Shown here: in pieces, positions 18,391 to 27,970 of the stretch | Layout of the letters: every line of letters starts with the position of its first letter | Position numbering within the stretch: the stretch's first letter is position 1 | Assembly (NCBI GenBank): GCA_035693615.1 | Contig: DASSGH010000159.1 | Location: forward strand, 31,412-95,411 | Direction of reading: 5' to 3' | Source of the DNA: VAZQ01 sp035693615 | GTDB lineage: Bacteria; Pseudomonadota; Alphaproteobacteria; Rhizobiales; Xanthobacteraceae | Length of the DNA: 64,000 bases | Translations under genes and position numbers: made by a program | Notes under the pieces: generated by a model | Told to the model about the DNA's origin: nothing | Database searches by the model: none | What the model saw: only the letters and a program-made list of their open reading frames with translations

Positions 18391-19209
18391 ATGCCGGAAT
18401 CGTCGGGCCTCTTGCGCGGCAAACGGGGCCTGATTTTGGGTGTTGCCAACAATCGCTCCCTCGCGTGGGGCATCGCAACGGCCTGCCATCGCCAGGGCGC
18501 CGAACTCGCCTTCACTTACCAGGGGGAGGCATTCAAACGGCGGGTCGAGCCGCTCGCGCAGGAAATCGACGGGTTGGTCATCGGTCATTGCGATGTGACC
18601 GATCCGGCCACGATCGACGCGGCGTTCGCGACCCTCGCGGCGAAATGGAGCGCGCTCGATTTTCTCGTCCACGCCATCGCGTTCTCCGACAAGGATCAGC
18701 TGTCCGGGCGCTACATCGACACCACGCCGGATAATTTCCGCAATACGATGCTCGTGAGCTGCTACTCTTTCACGGCGGTGGCGCAACGCGCCGAGAAGCT
18801 GATGCCGAGCGGGGGTTCGCTGCTCACGCTCACCTACTATGGCGCGGAGAAATGGATGCCCCATTACAATGTGATGGGAGTCGCCAAGGCGGCGCTGGAG
18901 GCATCGGTGCGCTATCTCGCGGCCGACTTGGGCGAGAAGAGCATTCGCGTCAACGCCATTTCCTCGGGGCCGATCAAGACACTGGCGGCATCGGGAATCG
19001 GCGACTTCCGCTACATCCTCAAATGGAACGAACACAACGCGCCACTTCGACGCAGCGTGACGATCGAGGAGGTCGGCGACACCGCCGTGTATTTCCTTTG
19101 TGACCTGTCTCGCGGCGTCACCGGCGAGATTCATCACGTCGATGCCGGTTATCACATCGTCGGGATGAAACATCCCGATGCGCCCGACATCGTCGTCGGC
19201 AAGGAATGA
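18391..19209 (+). CDS. fabI: Enoyl-[acyl-carrier-protein] reductase (NADH)
   Basis: A 272-residue FabI, which reduces enoyl-ACP in the last step of each fatty acid elongation cycle. Signatures: GLILGVANNRSLAWGIA near residue 12, HAIAFSDKDQLSGRYIDT near 93, the catalytic Tyr-x6-Lys in YYGAEKWMPHYNVMGVAKAAL near 148-167, and NAISSGPIKTLAASGI near 190. GAGGGAG lies ahead of ATG 18391. The stop overlaps the next start (ATGA), indicating translational coupling to the phosphoglycerate-mutase-like gene. Confidence 0.94.
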   Translation: MPESSGLLRGKRGLILGVANNRSLAWGIATACHRQGAELAFTYQGEAFKRRVEPLAQEIDGLVIGHCDVTDPATIDAAFATLAAKWSALDFLVHAIAFSDKDQLSGRYIDTTPDNFRNTMLVSCYSFTAVAQRAEKLMPSGGSLLTLTYYGAEKWMPHYNVMGVAKAALEASVRYLAADLGEKSIRVNAISSGPIKTLAASGIGDFRYILKWNEHNAPLRRSVTIEEVGDTAVYFLCDLSRGVTGEIHHVDAGYHIVGMKHPDAPDIVVGKE

Positions 19210-19865
19210 CGGTGGCGCTCGCGCCGTCGTTCCGGCAACGGATTGCGACCGACGCAGCGCGGCGCCAGGCGCGGCCCGCGATCTATTATATTCGTCACGG
19301 GCTCACCGATTGGAATGTCGCACAACGGCTGCAGGGCCGGCATGACGTGCCGCTCAACGCGGCGGGCTGTGCCCAGGCTGCTTGCTGCGCCGCCATCCTG
19401 CAAGACCTGTTTCGCCGCGACGGTCGTGCTCCGGAAAGCTTCGATTACGTCTCGAGTCCGCTCGTGCGTGCGCGGACCACGATGGAGATCGTGCGCACCG
19501 CGCTCGGGCTCGAGCCGGCCGGTTACGCCATCGCCGGACAGCTTGCCGAAATCGCATTTGGAGAATGGGAGGGGCTGACCTACGCGCAAGTGGTGGCCCG
19601 CGACAAGCAGGTCATTGCCGCGCGCGAATCCGACAAGTGGAGCTTCGCGCCGCCCGGCGGCGAAAGTTATGCGCAAGTCGCCGTTCGAATCCGCCAATGG
19701 TACGAGACCGTCGCCAGGGACACCGTGGTCGCCGCCCATGGCGGCACGGCGCGCGCCCTGATCGCCCATCTTGGGCTCGCACCGCCGCAGGATGCCGCGC
19801 ATTACTCGATCGATCAGGGCGTGGTCTATTTGTTCGCGGCTAAGGGGCTCACCCGTCACGGATGA
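19206..19865 (+). CDS. Histidine phosphatase family protein (phosphoglycerate mutase-like)
   Basis: A 219-residue branch-1 histidine phosphatase. The catalytic RHG motif is in YYIRHGLTDWNVAQRLQG near residue 25; FGEWEGLTYAQV follows near 118, and the second histidine in VVAAHGGTARALI near 178. The family includes cofactor-dependent mutases and broad phosphatases; the sequence does not separate them. It overlaps fabI by four bases and precedes aroC, an order seen in Bradyrhizobium relatives. Confidence 0.88.
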   Translation: MTVALAPSFRQRIATDAARRQARPAIYYIRHGLTDWNVAQRLQGRHDVPLNAAGCAQAACCAAILQDLFRRDGRAPESFDYVSSPLVRARTTMEIVRTALGLEPAGYAIAGQLAEIAFGEWEGLTYAQVVARDKQVIAARESDKWSFAPPGGESYAQVAVRIRQWYETVARDTVVAAHGGTARALIAHLGLAPPQDAAHYSIDQGVVYLFAAKGLTRHG

Positions 19866-19995
19866 TGGTAAACGGCAAATTCCGGTGCGCGATCGGTAGC
19901 CGAACAAGCGGGATGTTCATCGTCGGCTGCGGCCTACGCGCGGCCATTTGACCGCGGCTCGCACGCGGGCTACCACACGCCGCGGGTGGAATCCC

Positions 19996-21114
19996 ATGTC
20001 GTTCAATACCTTCGGTCACCTGTTCCGGGTCACGACCTTCGGCGAAAGCCACGGCGTTGCGATCGGTTGCGTGGTCGACGGTTGCCCGCCGCGTATTCCG
20101 CTAACCGAGGCGGATATCCAGCCTTATCTCGACAAAAGACGGCCGGGCCAGTCGCGCTTCACTACGCAGCGGCGCGAACCGGACCAGGTGAAAATCCTCT
20201 CCGGGGTGTTCATTGACGAAGCGAGCGGCGAACAGGTCACGACCGGCACCCCGATTGCGCTTCTCATCGACAATATCGATCAGCGCTCGAAGGATTACTC
20301 CGACATCAAAGACAAATACCGGCCCGGCCACGCCGACTATACCTACGACGCCAAATACGGCATCCGCGATTATCGCGGCGGCGGCCGTCAATCGGCGCGC
20401 GAGACCGCGACGCGCGTCGCTGCCGGCGCGATCGCGCGCAAAATCGTGCCCGGCATGCGAGTACGTGGCGCGCTGATCCAGATGGGCAAGCACAGGATCG
20501 AGTCCGCACGCTGGAACTGGGACGAGGTCGAGCGCAATCCGTTCTTCTGTCCGGATGCGGAGAAGGCGAAGTTCTTCGAAAGCTATCTCGATGATATCCG
20601 CAAGCGCGGCTCCTCGGTGGGAGCGGTCATCGAGGTCGTCGCGGAAGGCGTACCCGTTGGTCTCGGCGCGCCCATTTACGGCAAACTCGACGGCGATCTC
20701 GCCGCGGCCTTGATGGGTATCAACGCGGTCAAAGGGGTCGAGATCGGCACGGGCTTTGCATCGGCGGCGTTGAGCGGCGAAGAGAACGCCGACGAAATCC
20801 GCATGGGCAATGACGGCAAGCCGATATTTCTTTCCAATCATGCGGGCGGCATTCTGGGCGGCATCTCGACTGGGCAGCCGATCGTCTGCCGGTTTGCGGT
20901 CAAGCCGACGTCATCGATTCTGACGCCCCGCCGCACCGTGGATCGCTACGGCACCGAGACCGAAATCAGCACGAAGGGGCGCCACGACCCGTGCGTGGGC
21001 ATTCGCGCGGTGCCGATCGGAGAGGCCATGGTGGCGTGCGTGATCGCCGATCACTATCTGCGTCAGCGCGGGCAGATGGGCGAAACGCCGGCATGGCCCT
21101 TCGCGCCCGCTTGA
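19996..21114 (+). CDS. aroC: Chorismate synthase
   Basis: A 372-residue enzyme converting EPSP to chorismate with reduced FMN. All three family signatures are visible: GESHGVAIGCVVDGCP near residue 16, the region DIKDKYRPGHADYTYDAKYGIRD with DYRGGGRQSARETATRVAAG near 125, and RHDPCVGIRAVPIGEAM near 335. GGTGGA sits before ATG 19996; the frame is open upstream to 19948. The next gene, ribBA, starts 16 bases after the stop. Confidence 0.96.
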   Translation: MSFNTFGHLFRVTTFGESHGVAIGCVVDGCPPRIPLTEADIQPYLDKRRPGQSRFTTQRREPDQVKILSGVFIDEASGEQVTTGTPIALLIDNIDQRSKDYSDIKDKYRPGHADYTYDAKYGIRDYRGGGRQSARETATRVAAGAIARKIVPGMRVRGALIQMGKHRIESARWNWDEVERNPFFCPDAEKAKFFESYLDDIRKRGSSVGAVIEVVAEGVPVGLGAPIYGKLDGDLAAALMGINAVKGVEIGTGFASAALSGEENADEIRMGNDGKPIFLSNHAGGILGGISTGQPIVCRFAVKPTSSILTPRRTVDRYGTETEISTKGRHDPCVGIRAVPIGEAMVACVIADHYLRQRGQMGETPAWPFAPA

Positions 21115-21130
21115 ACGGAGTAAGCCGAAG

Positions 21131-22240
21131 GTGCTCGACAACTACCAGCGCGTAGAAGCCGTGCTCACCGCCTTTGCCGCCGGAGGCATCGTGGTCGTCA
21201 CCGACGACGACGACCGCGAGAACGAAGGCGATCTGTTCGTCGCGGCTTCGCAGTGCACGCCCGAGAAGATGGCGTTCATCATCCGCCATACCTCGGGCAT
21301 CGTGTGCGCGCCGCTGTCTGCGGAAGAGGCGAAGCGTCTGCATCTCGATCCCATGGTAGCGGCGAACGACGCACCGCTCGGCACCGCCTTCACGGTTTCG
21401 GTCGATGTGCGTCACGGCCTCACGACTGGTATTTCGGCTGAGGAGAGGACCAACACGGTGCGCGCGCTCGCCAACGGCAATGCCGGTGCCTCCGATTTCG
21501 TGCGGCCGGGCCATGTGTTCCCGCTGGTTGCCAAGGATGGCGGCGTGCTCATGCGCTCGGGACACACGGAAGCCTGCGTCGACCTCTGCCGACTCGCGGG
21601 ATTGCCGCCGATCGGCGTCCTCGCCGAATTGATGAACGACGACGGCACGGTGATGCGTGGGCCCGCCGTCAGTGCGTTTGCCGAGCGCCACCAGCTCAAG
21701 CAGATCTCGATCGCCGATCTCATCGCTTACCGCCAGACGCGCGACAAGCTGGTCAAGCGCATCGGCGAATTTCCGGTGCAAAGCGAGATCGGGACGCTCG
21801 CCGGCTATGCCTATGTGACCCCCTTTGACGCGATCCAGCACATGGCATTCGTCTACGGCCGAATCGGCGACGGCAAGAATATGTTGGCGCGATTACACCG
21901 CGCCGACATCATCCGCGACGTATTCGGCGGCGCCCATCCGATCCAGTCGTCTTTGCGCCGCTTCAAGCAGGAAGGCCGTGGCGTGATCGTGTTCCTGCGC
22001 GACGGGGCGGCGGGGGTACCCACGCATGCCATTCCCCAGGCGGGCTCGACCGGCTCCGAGGTCGCGCGGTCTCGGCAATGGCGCGAGGTCGGCCTGGGCG
22101 CTCAGATTCTCAAGGATCTGGGCATCACCTCCATCCGCTTGCTAACCTCCCGCAAGCTGACCTATGTCGGCCTTGCGGGATTCGGGATCGAGATCGTCTC
22201 GAGCGAGAGAATCGATGATAGGAGCCCGCGGCAGCAGTAG
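21131..22240 (+). CDS. ribB: 3,4-dihydroxy-2-butanone-4-phosphate synthase with degenerate GTP cyclohydrolase II domain (RibBX type)
   Basis: A 369-residue RibBA-like fusion starting at GTG. The N-terminal RibB domain (1-200) is intact: VVVTDDDDRENEGDLFVAA near residue 20, MAFIIRHTSGIVCAP, GRPGHVFPL-type RPGHVFPLVAKDGGV and HTEACVDLCRLAG. It makes DHBP from ribulose 5-phosphate. The C-terminal RibA-like domain (about 205-369) lacks the zinc cysteines expected in HSECLTGD...RCDCG; the matching stretch reads VHRADII-like RLHRADIIRDVFGGAHPIQ. It therefore resembles the proteobacterial RibBX variant that has lost cyclohydrolase II activity. It is in line with aroC. Confidence 0.88.
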   Translation: MLDNYQRVEAVLTAFAAGGIVVVTDDDDRENEGDLFVAASQCTPEKMAFIIRHTSGIVCAPLSAEEAKRLHLDPMVAANDAPLGTAFTVSVDVRHGLTTGISAEERTNTVRALANGNAGASDFVRPGHVFPLVAKDGGVLMRSGHTEACVDLCRLAGLPPIGVLAELMNDDGTVMRGPAVSAFAERHQLKQISIADLIAYRQTRDKLVKRIGEFPVQSEIGTLAGYAYVTPFDAIQHMAFVYGRIGDGKNMLARLHRADIIRDVFGGAHPIQSSLRRFKQEGRGVIVFLRDGAAGVPTHAIPQAGSTGSEVARSRQWREVGLGAQILKDLGITSIRLLTSRKLTYVGLAGFGIEIVSSERIDDRSPRQQ

Positions 22241-22303
22241 CTCCATGCGGATTCTCGTCGGCAAAGCACCACGCGAGGAATTCGTCCGCTGACGGAGAGA
22301 AGG

Positions 22304-23137
22304 ATGCATGCATCGCTGATTTCGATGATGGCCGCCGCCGGCGCGTTGCTGGCCGCCGGCGCTATGGCGGCGCCCCGCTCGCCACTGCCGCTTGCGGACA
22401 ACAGCCCGACCGCCGTTCCGGTCGATGTCGAACTCGTGCTTGCAGTCGACGTGTCCTACTCGATGGATCCGGAGGAGCAGGCACTACAACGCGAGGGCTA
22501 TATCGCCGGAATCACGTCGCGCGAGTTCATGCAGGCGCTGCGTAGCGGCCACCATGGGAAAGTGGCGGTGACCTATTTCGAGTGGGCGGGACCGTACGAC
22601 CAAAAAATCATTGTGCCGTGGCGCTTGATCGACGGCCCCGAGGCCGCCGATGCGTTCGTCAACGAGCTCGCACGCGCGCCCTATCGGCGCGCCTCGCGCA
22701 CGTCGATTTCAGGCGCGTTGAGCTTTGCCAAACCCCTGTTCGACGGCAGCGGCTACCGCGGTTTCCGCCGCGTCGTCGACGTTTCCGGGGACGGCGCCAA
22801 CAATAGCGGCACGTTCGTCACCCTCGCGCGCGACGACGTGCTTGCGGCCGGGATGACGATCAACGGCCTGCCGATCATGCTGAAGCGGCCGAACGCCTTC
22901 ACCATGGATATCGACAACCTCGATATCTATTACGAGGATTGCGTGATCGGTGGCCCCGGTGCGTTCGTCGTGCCGATCCGCGAGCGCGAGCAATTCAAGG
23001 AGGCGACCCGCACGAAACTGGTGCTGGAGATCGCCGGCCGCACGCCGCAACCGCGTCTGGTACCCGTGCAAGCAAGGCCGCCGCGCATCTCTTGCACCAT
23101 CGGCGAGCAGATGTGGCGAGACCGGTGGGGAAACTAG
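22304..23137 (+). CDS. Exported DUF1194 (von Willebrand A-like) protein
   Basis: A 277-residue secreted protein with signal peptide (MHASLISMMAAAGALLAAG, cleavage after AMAA). The vWFA-like core has a MIDAS motif DVSYSMDPEEQ near residue 50, a threonine/serine in RTSISGALSFAKPLF near 130 and VVDVSGDGANNSG near 153. DUF1194 proteins are common in Hyphomicrobiales; function not established, perhaps adhesion or metal-dependent protein interaction in the periplasm. A GGAGAGAAGG ribosome site precedes ATG 22304. Confidence 0.82.
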   Translation: MHASLISMMAAAGALLAAGAMAAPRSPLPLADNSPTAVPVDVELVLAVDVSYSMDPEEQALQREGYIAGITSREFMQALRSGHHGKVAVTYFEWAGPYDQKIIVPWRLIDGPEAADAFVNELARAPYRRASRTSISGALSFAKPLFDGSGYRGFRRVVDVSGDGANNSGTFVTLARDDVLAAGMTINGLPIMLKRPNAFTMDIDNLDIYYEDCVIGGPGAFVVPIREREQFKEATRTKLVLEIAGRTPQPRLVPVQARPPRISCTIGEQMWRDRWGN

Positions 23138-23287
23138 CCTCTAGAGAGGCGACGACCGGTAAATAGCGTCACCCGCTCGTCTGCCGCGAGCTTGGCGGAG
23201 AGCGGCGCATCCAGTCATCAGAAATCTCATGGACTGGATTGCTCGCTGTCGTGAACTGGCGAGAGGCAAGCCGATCATCCGACAACA

Positions 23288-23608
23288 TCATCCCACGCGT
23301 TCGAGATGCCCCTCGCCCTCGAGCGTCGCCAGATCGATACGGGCGACGCAGGTGACGCGTACATAATCAAGTGTCAGATCCCCCACCACTTTGATCTCGG
23401 CGGAGCCATTGCTGCTCTCGATGGCACGCAGATCTGAGCGGTTCCGGTCGAGCGGCACGACGAGTTCAGTGCCGCCGCGCGTGTCGGTAAACTTGATCGG
23501 AACATGTCCCAGCGCGATGGCCTCCTTCATGGCCTCGCGCGTCTTTTCGCGCAGTGTCGCTTCGACCGGATGGTCGCCTTCGCAGAGAAATTCCACCAAC
23601 TGGCTCAC
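23288..23608 (-). CDS. Conserved hypothetical protein (106 aa)
   Basis: A 106-residue acidic protein starting at GTG with AAGGAGG eight bases ahead. The sequence reads VSQLVEFLCEGDHPVEATL at the start, then HVPIKFTDTRGGTELVVPLD and VVGDLTLDYVRVTCVARIDL, ending in TLEGEGHLERV. It looks like a conserved Hyphomicrobiales family of unknown function. No signal peptide or membrane segment. It stands alone; about 150 bases on the left and 290 on the right separate it from neighbours. Confidence 0.6.
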   Translation of the reverse strand: MSQLVEFLCEGDHPVEATLREKTREAMKEAIALGHVPIKFTDTRGGTELVVPLDRNRSDLRAIESSNGSAEIKVVGDLTLDYVRVTCVARIDLATLEGEGHLERVG

Positions 23609-23896
23609 CCCGCCCCTCCTTATTGATCGATCACACGTACGACTGTCGAGGTCCACAACACGTTTGCCGAGCTTCTCAAAGACATAGCATGCCCTCTGCC
23701 GCCTTCGCCGCTAATTACATAAACGAAGGCGGGATACCAGCCAAATGTCGTAGTCGGCATGAAACCTATAACATGCCGATGCCGCCGGTCGTTCAGTTGA
23801 ACGATGCCGCGGCGCTGATCATGCGCTCAGATCGGACCTTTATTGCTCCGCCGCACTGGAGCGATGGCTCAGCGCCCGCCGAGGGAAGCGCCATCT

Positions 23897-24085
23897 TCAG
23901 CTTGCGTGCGGTCCGCGCATCAGCTTGAGCGCCGCCTCGACGTGCCGCCAAGTTTCAGCGTCTTCGCGTTGGCCCTGCTCTTCCAAGGAGCGAGCCTTTT
24001 GAGCGGCCTCGACAACGGCTTTGTCGCCGCAGGCCTCGAATAACTGGCGCGCGTACTCGTGGATGTCGATTTCCTGCATTCGCAT
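23897..24085 (-). CDS. Small conserved hypothetical protein (62 aa)
   Basis: A 62-residue, largely helical protein: MRMQEIDIHEYARQLFEACG, KAVVEAAQKARSLEEQG, EDAETWRHVEAALKLMRGPHA. The pattern, including the terminal MRGPH, matches small Bradyrhizobium-type hypothetical proteins from memory. An AGGAGCACG ribosome site precedes the ATG. Function unknown. Confidence 0.6.
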   Translation of the reverse strand: MRMQEIDIHEYARQLFEACGDKAVVEAAQKARSLEEQGQREDAETWRHVEAALKLMRGPHAS

Positions 24086-24303
24086 GACATCGTGCTCCTC
24101 TTCGTCAGAGCGGCTGCGACGGCGGACGGGAACCGCGCACGTTGAATCTCGGAGCCGTTTCCAGAGATAATCTGCATCCTGGAAAGTCGTTCCGGCAAGG
24201 TTCCGGCCTTCACTCCTGGAAGTGCCGCGCTCGTGCGACCCGCGATTGGACCGCCGATGCGCTCGCCTTTTTGTCCAGAACGGCGGCCGGGTTCGTGGCA
24301 GAT

Positions 24304-25542
24304 TTATTTCTTGAAAAGCGCGACCAGTTCCACGTGCGCGGAAAACAGGAATTGGTCGACCGGCGTGACCTGCGTAAGGCGATAACCCCCCTCGACAAGA
24401 ATGCGGGCATCACGCGCGAAGGTCACGGGATTACAGGATACTGCGACCACCGTCGGCGCAGGGGAAGCGGCAAGCTCGCGAGCCTGCGCCTCGGCGCCTT
24501 GCCGCGGGGGATCGAACACCACGGCGTCGAAGCCTTTGAGTTCACTCGCCGCCAACGGGCGTCTGAATAGGTCGCGCTGCTGCGCCGCCACCTGCTTGAG
24601 CCCCGGGGTTGCTGCCGCCGCGCGCTGCAACGCCGCGATCGCGTTGGCGTCGCTGTCGAGCGCGGTGATGCGGGCGCGCTCCGCCAGACGAAGCGCGAAC
24701 GGCCCGAGCCCACAGAACAGGTCAGCGGCTGTGCGCGCGTCTTGGCAGTATCCTACGACCAGTTGCGCCAAGATCGCCTCGCCTGCGCTCGTCGCCTGCA
24801 GGAACGCCCCCGGCGCAAGCACGACCTGGGCGCGGCCGATCGTCAGGGTTGGGAGCCTGTGCTGTGCGACAAGTTCGCCGTGGCGGGTGAGCCGCGCAAG
24901 ATTTCGGCGCTCCGCGACGCGGGCGAGCGCTGCGGTGTCGGCCGCGGTCAACCGGCCCGATCCGCGCACGTCGACATCGAGCCCGGCGTCGCTGGCGGTT
25001 ACCTGGATGTCGAGCGGCTTGCGCGCAGGCGCAAGCACTTCGGCAATGTCCCAGGCCGCCGCGATGGCGCCAGTAAGTACTGGCGCCAGGACCGGGCAGC
25101 GATCGATCGCCACGAGGCGGTGGCCCTTCATCGCCGCAAAGCCAACCGCCAGCACGTCACCCGCGCCGCACCGCGCGTGAAACACCGCGCGGCGGCGGCC
25201 CTCGCCGTGAGCCTCGATCAGCTCGCCAACCGGCGCGTCGAGCCCGCCTCGCGCGAGGGCAGCGGTGACCAGGCCGCGTTTCCAGTCGCGATACGGCCCA
25301 GCGGCCAAATGTTGGAGGGCGCAGCCGCCGCAGGCGCCGAAATGCGGACAGATCGGCGCGGTGCGCGCGGGACTGGCAACCGCGACTCTGTTGAGGCGGC
25401 GCCGGTCGGCGTGACCGGCCCAGGGCTCGACCTCGACGGTCTCGCCCGGCAGCGTGTAGGGCACATAGACGTCGCCTGCAGCGGTTTCGGCGATTCCGTC
25501 CCCGTGCGACCCCAGGCGGGTGATCACTAGGTTTTCCAGCAT
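24304..25542 (-). CDS. Class I SAM-dependent RNA methyltransferase (RlmD/RumA type, uracil-C5)
   Basis: A 412-residue enzyme with an N-terminal TRAM-like domain (GSHGDGIAETAAGDVYVPYTLPGETVEVE), an Fe-S cluster motif CPHFGACGGCALQHL near residue 64, the SAM-binding segment AADLFCGLGPFALRLA near 270, DPPRQGAEA near 350 and the catalytic cysteine in VAVSCNPVTFARDA near 375. These are the hallmarks of the RumA/TrmA family that makes m5U in rRNA or tRNA; the position modified is not decidable. It lies beside the broken MATE gene and tlyA. Confidence 0.9.
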   Translation of the reverse strand: MLENLVITRLGSHGDGIAETAAGDVYVPYTLPGETVEVEPWAGHADRRRLNRVAVASPARTAPICPHFGACGGCALQHLAAGPYRDWKRGLVTAALARGGLDAPVGELIEAHGEGRRRAVFHARCGAGDVLAVGFAAMKGHRLVAIDRCPVLAPVLTGAIAAAWDIAEVLAPARKPLDIQVTASDAGLDVDVRGSGRLTAADTAALARVAERRNLARLTRHGELVAQHRLPTLTIGRAQVVLAPGAFLQATSAGEAILAQLVVGYCQDARTAADLFCGLGPFALRLAERARITALDSDANAIAALQRAAAATPGLKQVAAQQRDLFRRPLAASELKGFDAVVFDPPRQGAEAQARELAASPAPTVVAVSCNPVTFARDARILVEGGYRLTQVTPVDQFLFSAHVELVALFKK

Positions 25543-25609
25543 AGACTTTCGATAGCCAGCGATCGGGAGTCCGTCCAGATCAGGTGAGAGAGAACGGATG
25601 AACTGCTGC

Positions 25610-27024
25610 CTATCTCTCCTTCGCCCTTCCTCGCCCGTCCTCCGACATGGTCAGCGCGTGGAAGCGGGAAATGAGCAACGCGGCGAATGTGGCGACGCCG
25701 CTGGAGAATCCGATCCAAATTCCGACTGCCCCCAGACCGCCCGGGAAAGCCAGTCCGTACGCGCAGGTGAAGCCGATCAGCCAAAAGCTCACTGCGGCAA
25801 AGAACATCGGCACACGGGTATCGTTAATTCCGCGCAATGCACCGGCAGCAATCGCCTGAACCCCATCAGTCACAAAGAAGCTCGCGCCGATGAGTAGCAG
25901 CATGGAGGCAAGCCGTGCTGCCGCGGCGTTCCCGCCTACATCATGGCCGAGGAAGAGCAGCGGGATCAGGTCACGGAACGCGACCACCACAAGGGCCATT
26001 GCCACCATAAGGGCAACCCCTAATGCGATCGCACCGAAGCCGGCTCGGCGCACTGCGATCGGGTCGCGACGGCCGAGCGCCTGTCCGACCCGAACGGTCG
26101 CTGCAAGCGAGATGCCAAATGGGATCATGAACAAGATGGCTGCGACCTGCAACGCGATCTGATGAGCGGCAAGCGCGCTGGTTCCAATCCACCCCATCAG
26201 GAGCGCGCCCGAAGAGAACAGCCCCCATTCGAGCATGAGGGCGCCAGAGATCGGCAATCCGATCGCAATCAACTCACGCAGCAACTCCCAGTCCGCTCGC
26301 CAGAATCTCCCGAGCACGCGATACTTTTTGAACGGGCGGCAGGTATAGCAAATCCAAATCGCGGCGGCACACATTGCAACGTTGACGAATGTGGTGGCGA
26401 GGCCTGCGCCGAGCAGATCAAGCCGAGGCGCCCCGAACGCACCATTGATCAGTGCATAAGCGAGCAGCCCGTTTACTGGGATGGCAGCGATGGTGACCCA
26501 CAGCGCCGGTGCCGGACGATTGACCGCGCCCATGAAGTTGCGCACTGCGATGAAGCACCAGCCCGGGATCATCGACCATGCCAACCCGGTCAGATAGCGG
26601 CGGCCAGGGCCGCTGTGGCAGATGATTGCCCGGCAATAATGAGAATGTCCTCGCCCCAAAGCTGTGCGACATTCACGGGAATGCCAAGCATCAGCGCGGC
26701 CCAGAGTCCCACCCGCAGGGAACGGCGGACCATCCGCGGTTCGCGTGCGCCGAACGCCTGCGCTGCCAGTGGTGTGACCGCAGAAACCGGTCCCATCCCA
26801 AGCACGAATCCGACGAACAGGATTAGGTGCGCGAGGCCGACGGCAGCTATGGCGGCGTCGCCGAGCCGTCCAATGAGCGCCAGGTCGGTCGTCATCATGG
26901 CGATCTGACCGAGTTGGGTCAGCGTCATGGGCCATGCCAGTTTGACCGTTTCAAGGATGTCGGCGCGTTAAACCGCACGCGCCCGCGCCGCTGCGGCCGC
27001 TGTGATGTTTCCTGGCAATGTCAT
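25610..27024 (-). pseudogene. MATE-family efflux transporter, broken by a stop codon and a frameshift
   Basis: The reconstructed product matches NorM-like MATE exporters from end to end. From ATG 27024 the frame reads MTLPGNITAAAAARARAV, then TAA (26968-26970), then continues in the same frame as RADILETVKLAWPMTLTQ, the usual first helix. It stays open to about 26600, where IIAGQSSATAALA must shift by one base to join RYLTGLAWSMIPG; a lost base in the run GGCCGCCGC explains this. The rest, with IAAIPVNGLLAYALI, FKKYRVLGRFWR and the terminal half repeat, is intact to 25610. Two separate lesions argue for a true pseudogene; sequencing error is possible for the frameshift. Confidence 0.75.
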
Positions 27025-27077
27025 CTCGCGGCACCATAGCGGATGCTATGGCAACAGAAAGGTGTAGCGGGCGGGGT

Positions 27078-27821
27078 TCAGCTGCGCTCGGCTGCGATGA
27101 AGAATTCGCGGTTGCCGTCGCCGCCCGGAATGGGCGAGGGGACCATTCCGGCGACCATACACCCGCAGGACACGACAAAGGCCGCTATGTCCTCGCAGGC
27201 CGCAGCATGAACGCGCGCATCGCGCACGATGCCTCGCTTGACGAGGCGTCGGCCGGCTTCGAATTGTGGCTTGATCAGCGCGATGAGGGACGCCGGTGTT
27301 TGCACCAATCCGAGCGCCGCCGGCAGCACGAGCTTGAGCGAGATGAAGCTGACATCAATGACTACGAAGTCGGGCCGTTCGGCGAGCCGTACCGGATCGA
27401 GGTGGCGAATGTCGGTCGCTTCCATCGATACGATCTCCGGTCGCGTGCGCAGGCTTGGATGTAGTTGGCCGTGCCCGACGTCCACGGCATAGATTTGCCG
27501 TGCGCCACGCGCCAACAGGACCTCGGTAAATCCGCCAGTCGCGGCGCCGACGTCGAGACAGACGCGGCCTCGCGGATCGAACAACGGATCGGACCGGAAG
27601 TGATCGAGAGCGGCCGCGAGCTTCACCCCAGCGCGCGATACATAAGGATGCGCAGGCTCGGCGCGCAGCACCGCGTCGGCGTAGACCTCGTCGGACGGCT
27701 TCTCGACGACGAGCTCGTCGGCCGTCACATTGCCGGCGGCAATGGCCGTCTGCGCCTTGGCTCGGCTCTCGAACAAACCGCGTTCGACGAGAAGGCGATC
27801 GATGCGAACGCGGCGGGTCAT
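27078..27821 (-). CDS. tlyA: TlyA-family 2'-O-methyltransferase (hemolysin A-like)
   Basis: A 247-residue protein with an S4-like RNA-binding domain (RIDRLLVERGLFESRAKAQTAIAAG, residues 5-30) and an FtsJ-type methyltransferase domain: YVSRAGVKLAAALDHF near 62, CLDVGAATGGFTEVLLARGA near 88 (SAM site), AVDVGHGQLHPSLR near 113 and IALIKPQFEAGR near 176. TlyA methylates rRNA riboses in mycobacteria; the older name hemolysin is historical. ATG 27821 gives the family start MTRRVRIDRLL. It usually neighbours dxs and RumA-type genes, as here. Confidence 0.9.
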   Translation of the reverse strand: MTRRVRIDRLLVERGLFESRAKAQTAIAAGNVTADELVVEKPSDEVYADAVLRAEPAHPYVSRAGVKLAAALDHFRSDPLFDPRGRVCLDVGAATGGFTEVLLARGARQIYAVDVGHGQLHPSLRTRPEIVSMEATDIRHLDPVRLAERPDFVVIDVSFISLKLVLPAALGLVQTPASLIALIKPQFEAGRRLVKRGIVRDARVHAAACEDIAAFVVSCGCMVAGMVPSPIPGGDGNREFFIAAERS

Positions 27822-27970
27822 GCGCTTATTATCAAACCAAACAACCACCGTAGTCCCGCGCACGCACACTGGAACAAATAACGGCAGTTTGCTGTTGTTT
27901 CAGTCGGTTCGCTGTGGCCCAAGCCGCGAAGCGGGTTTCGACCCGGCTCGGATCAGGATGGAGAAGAACC

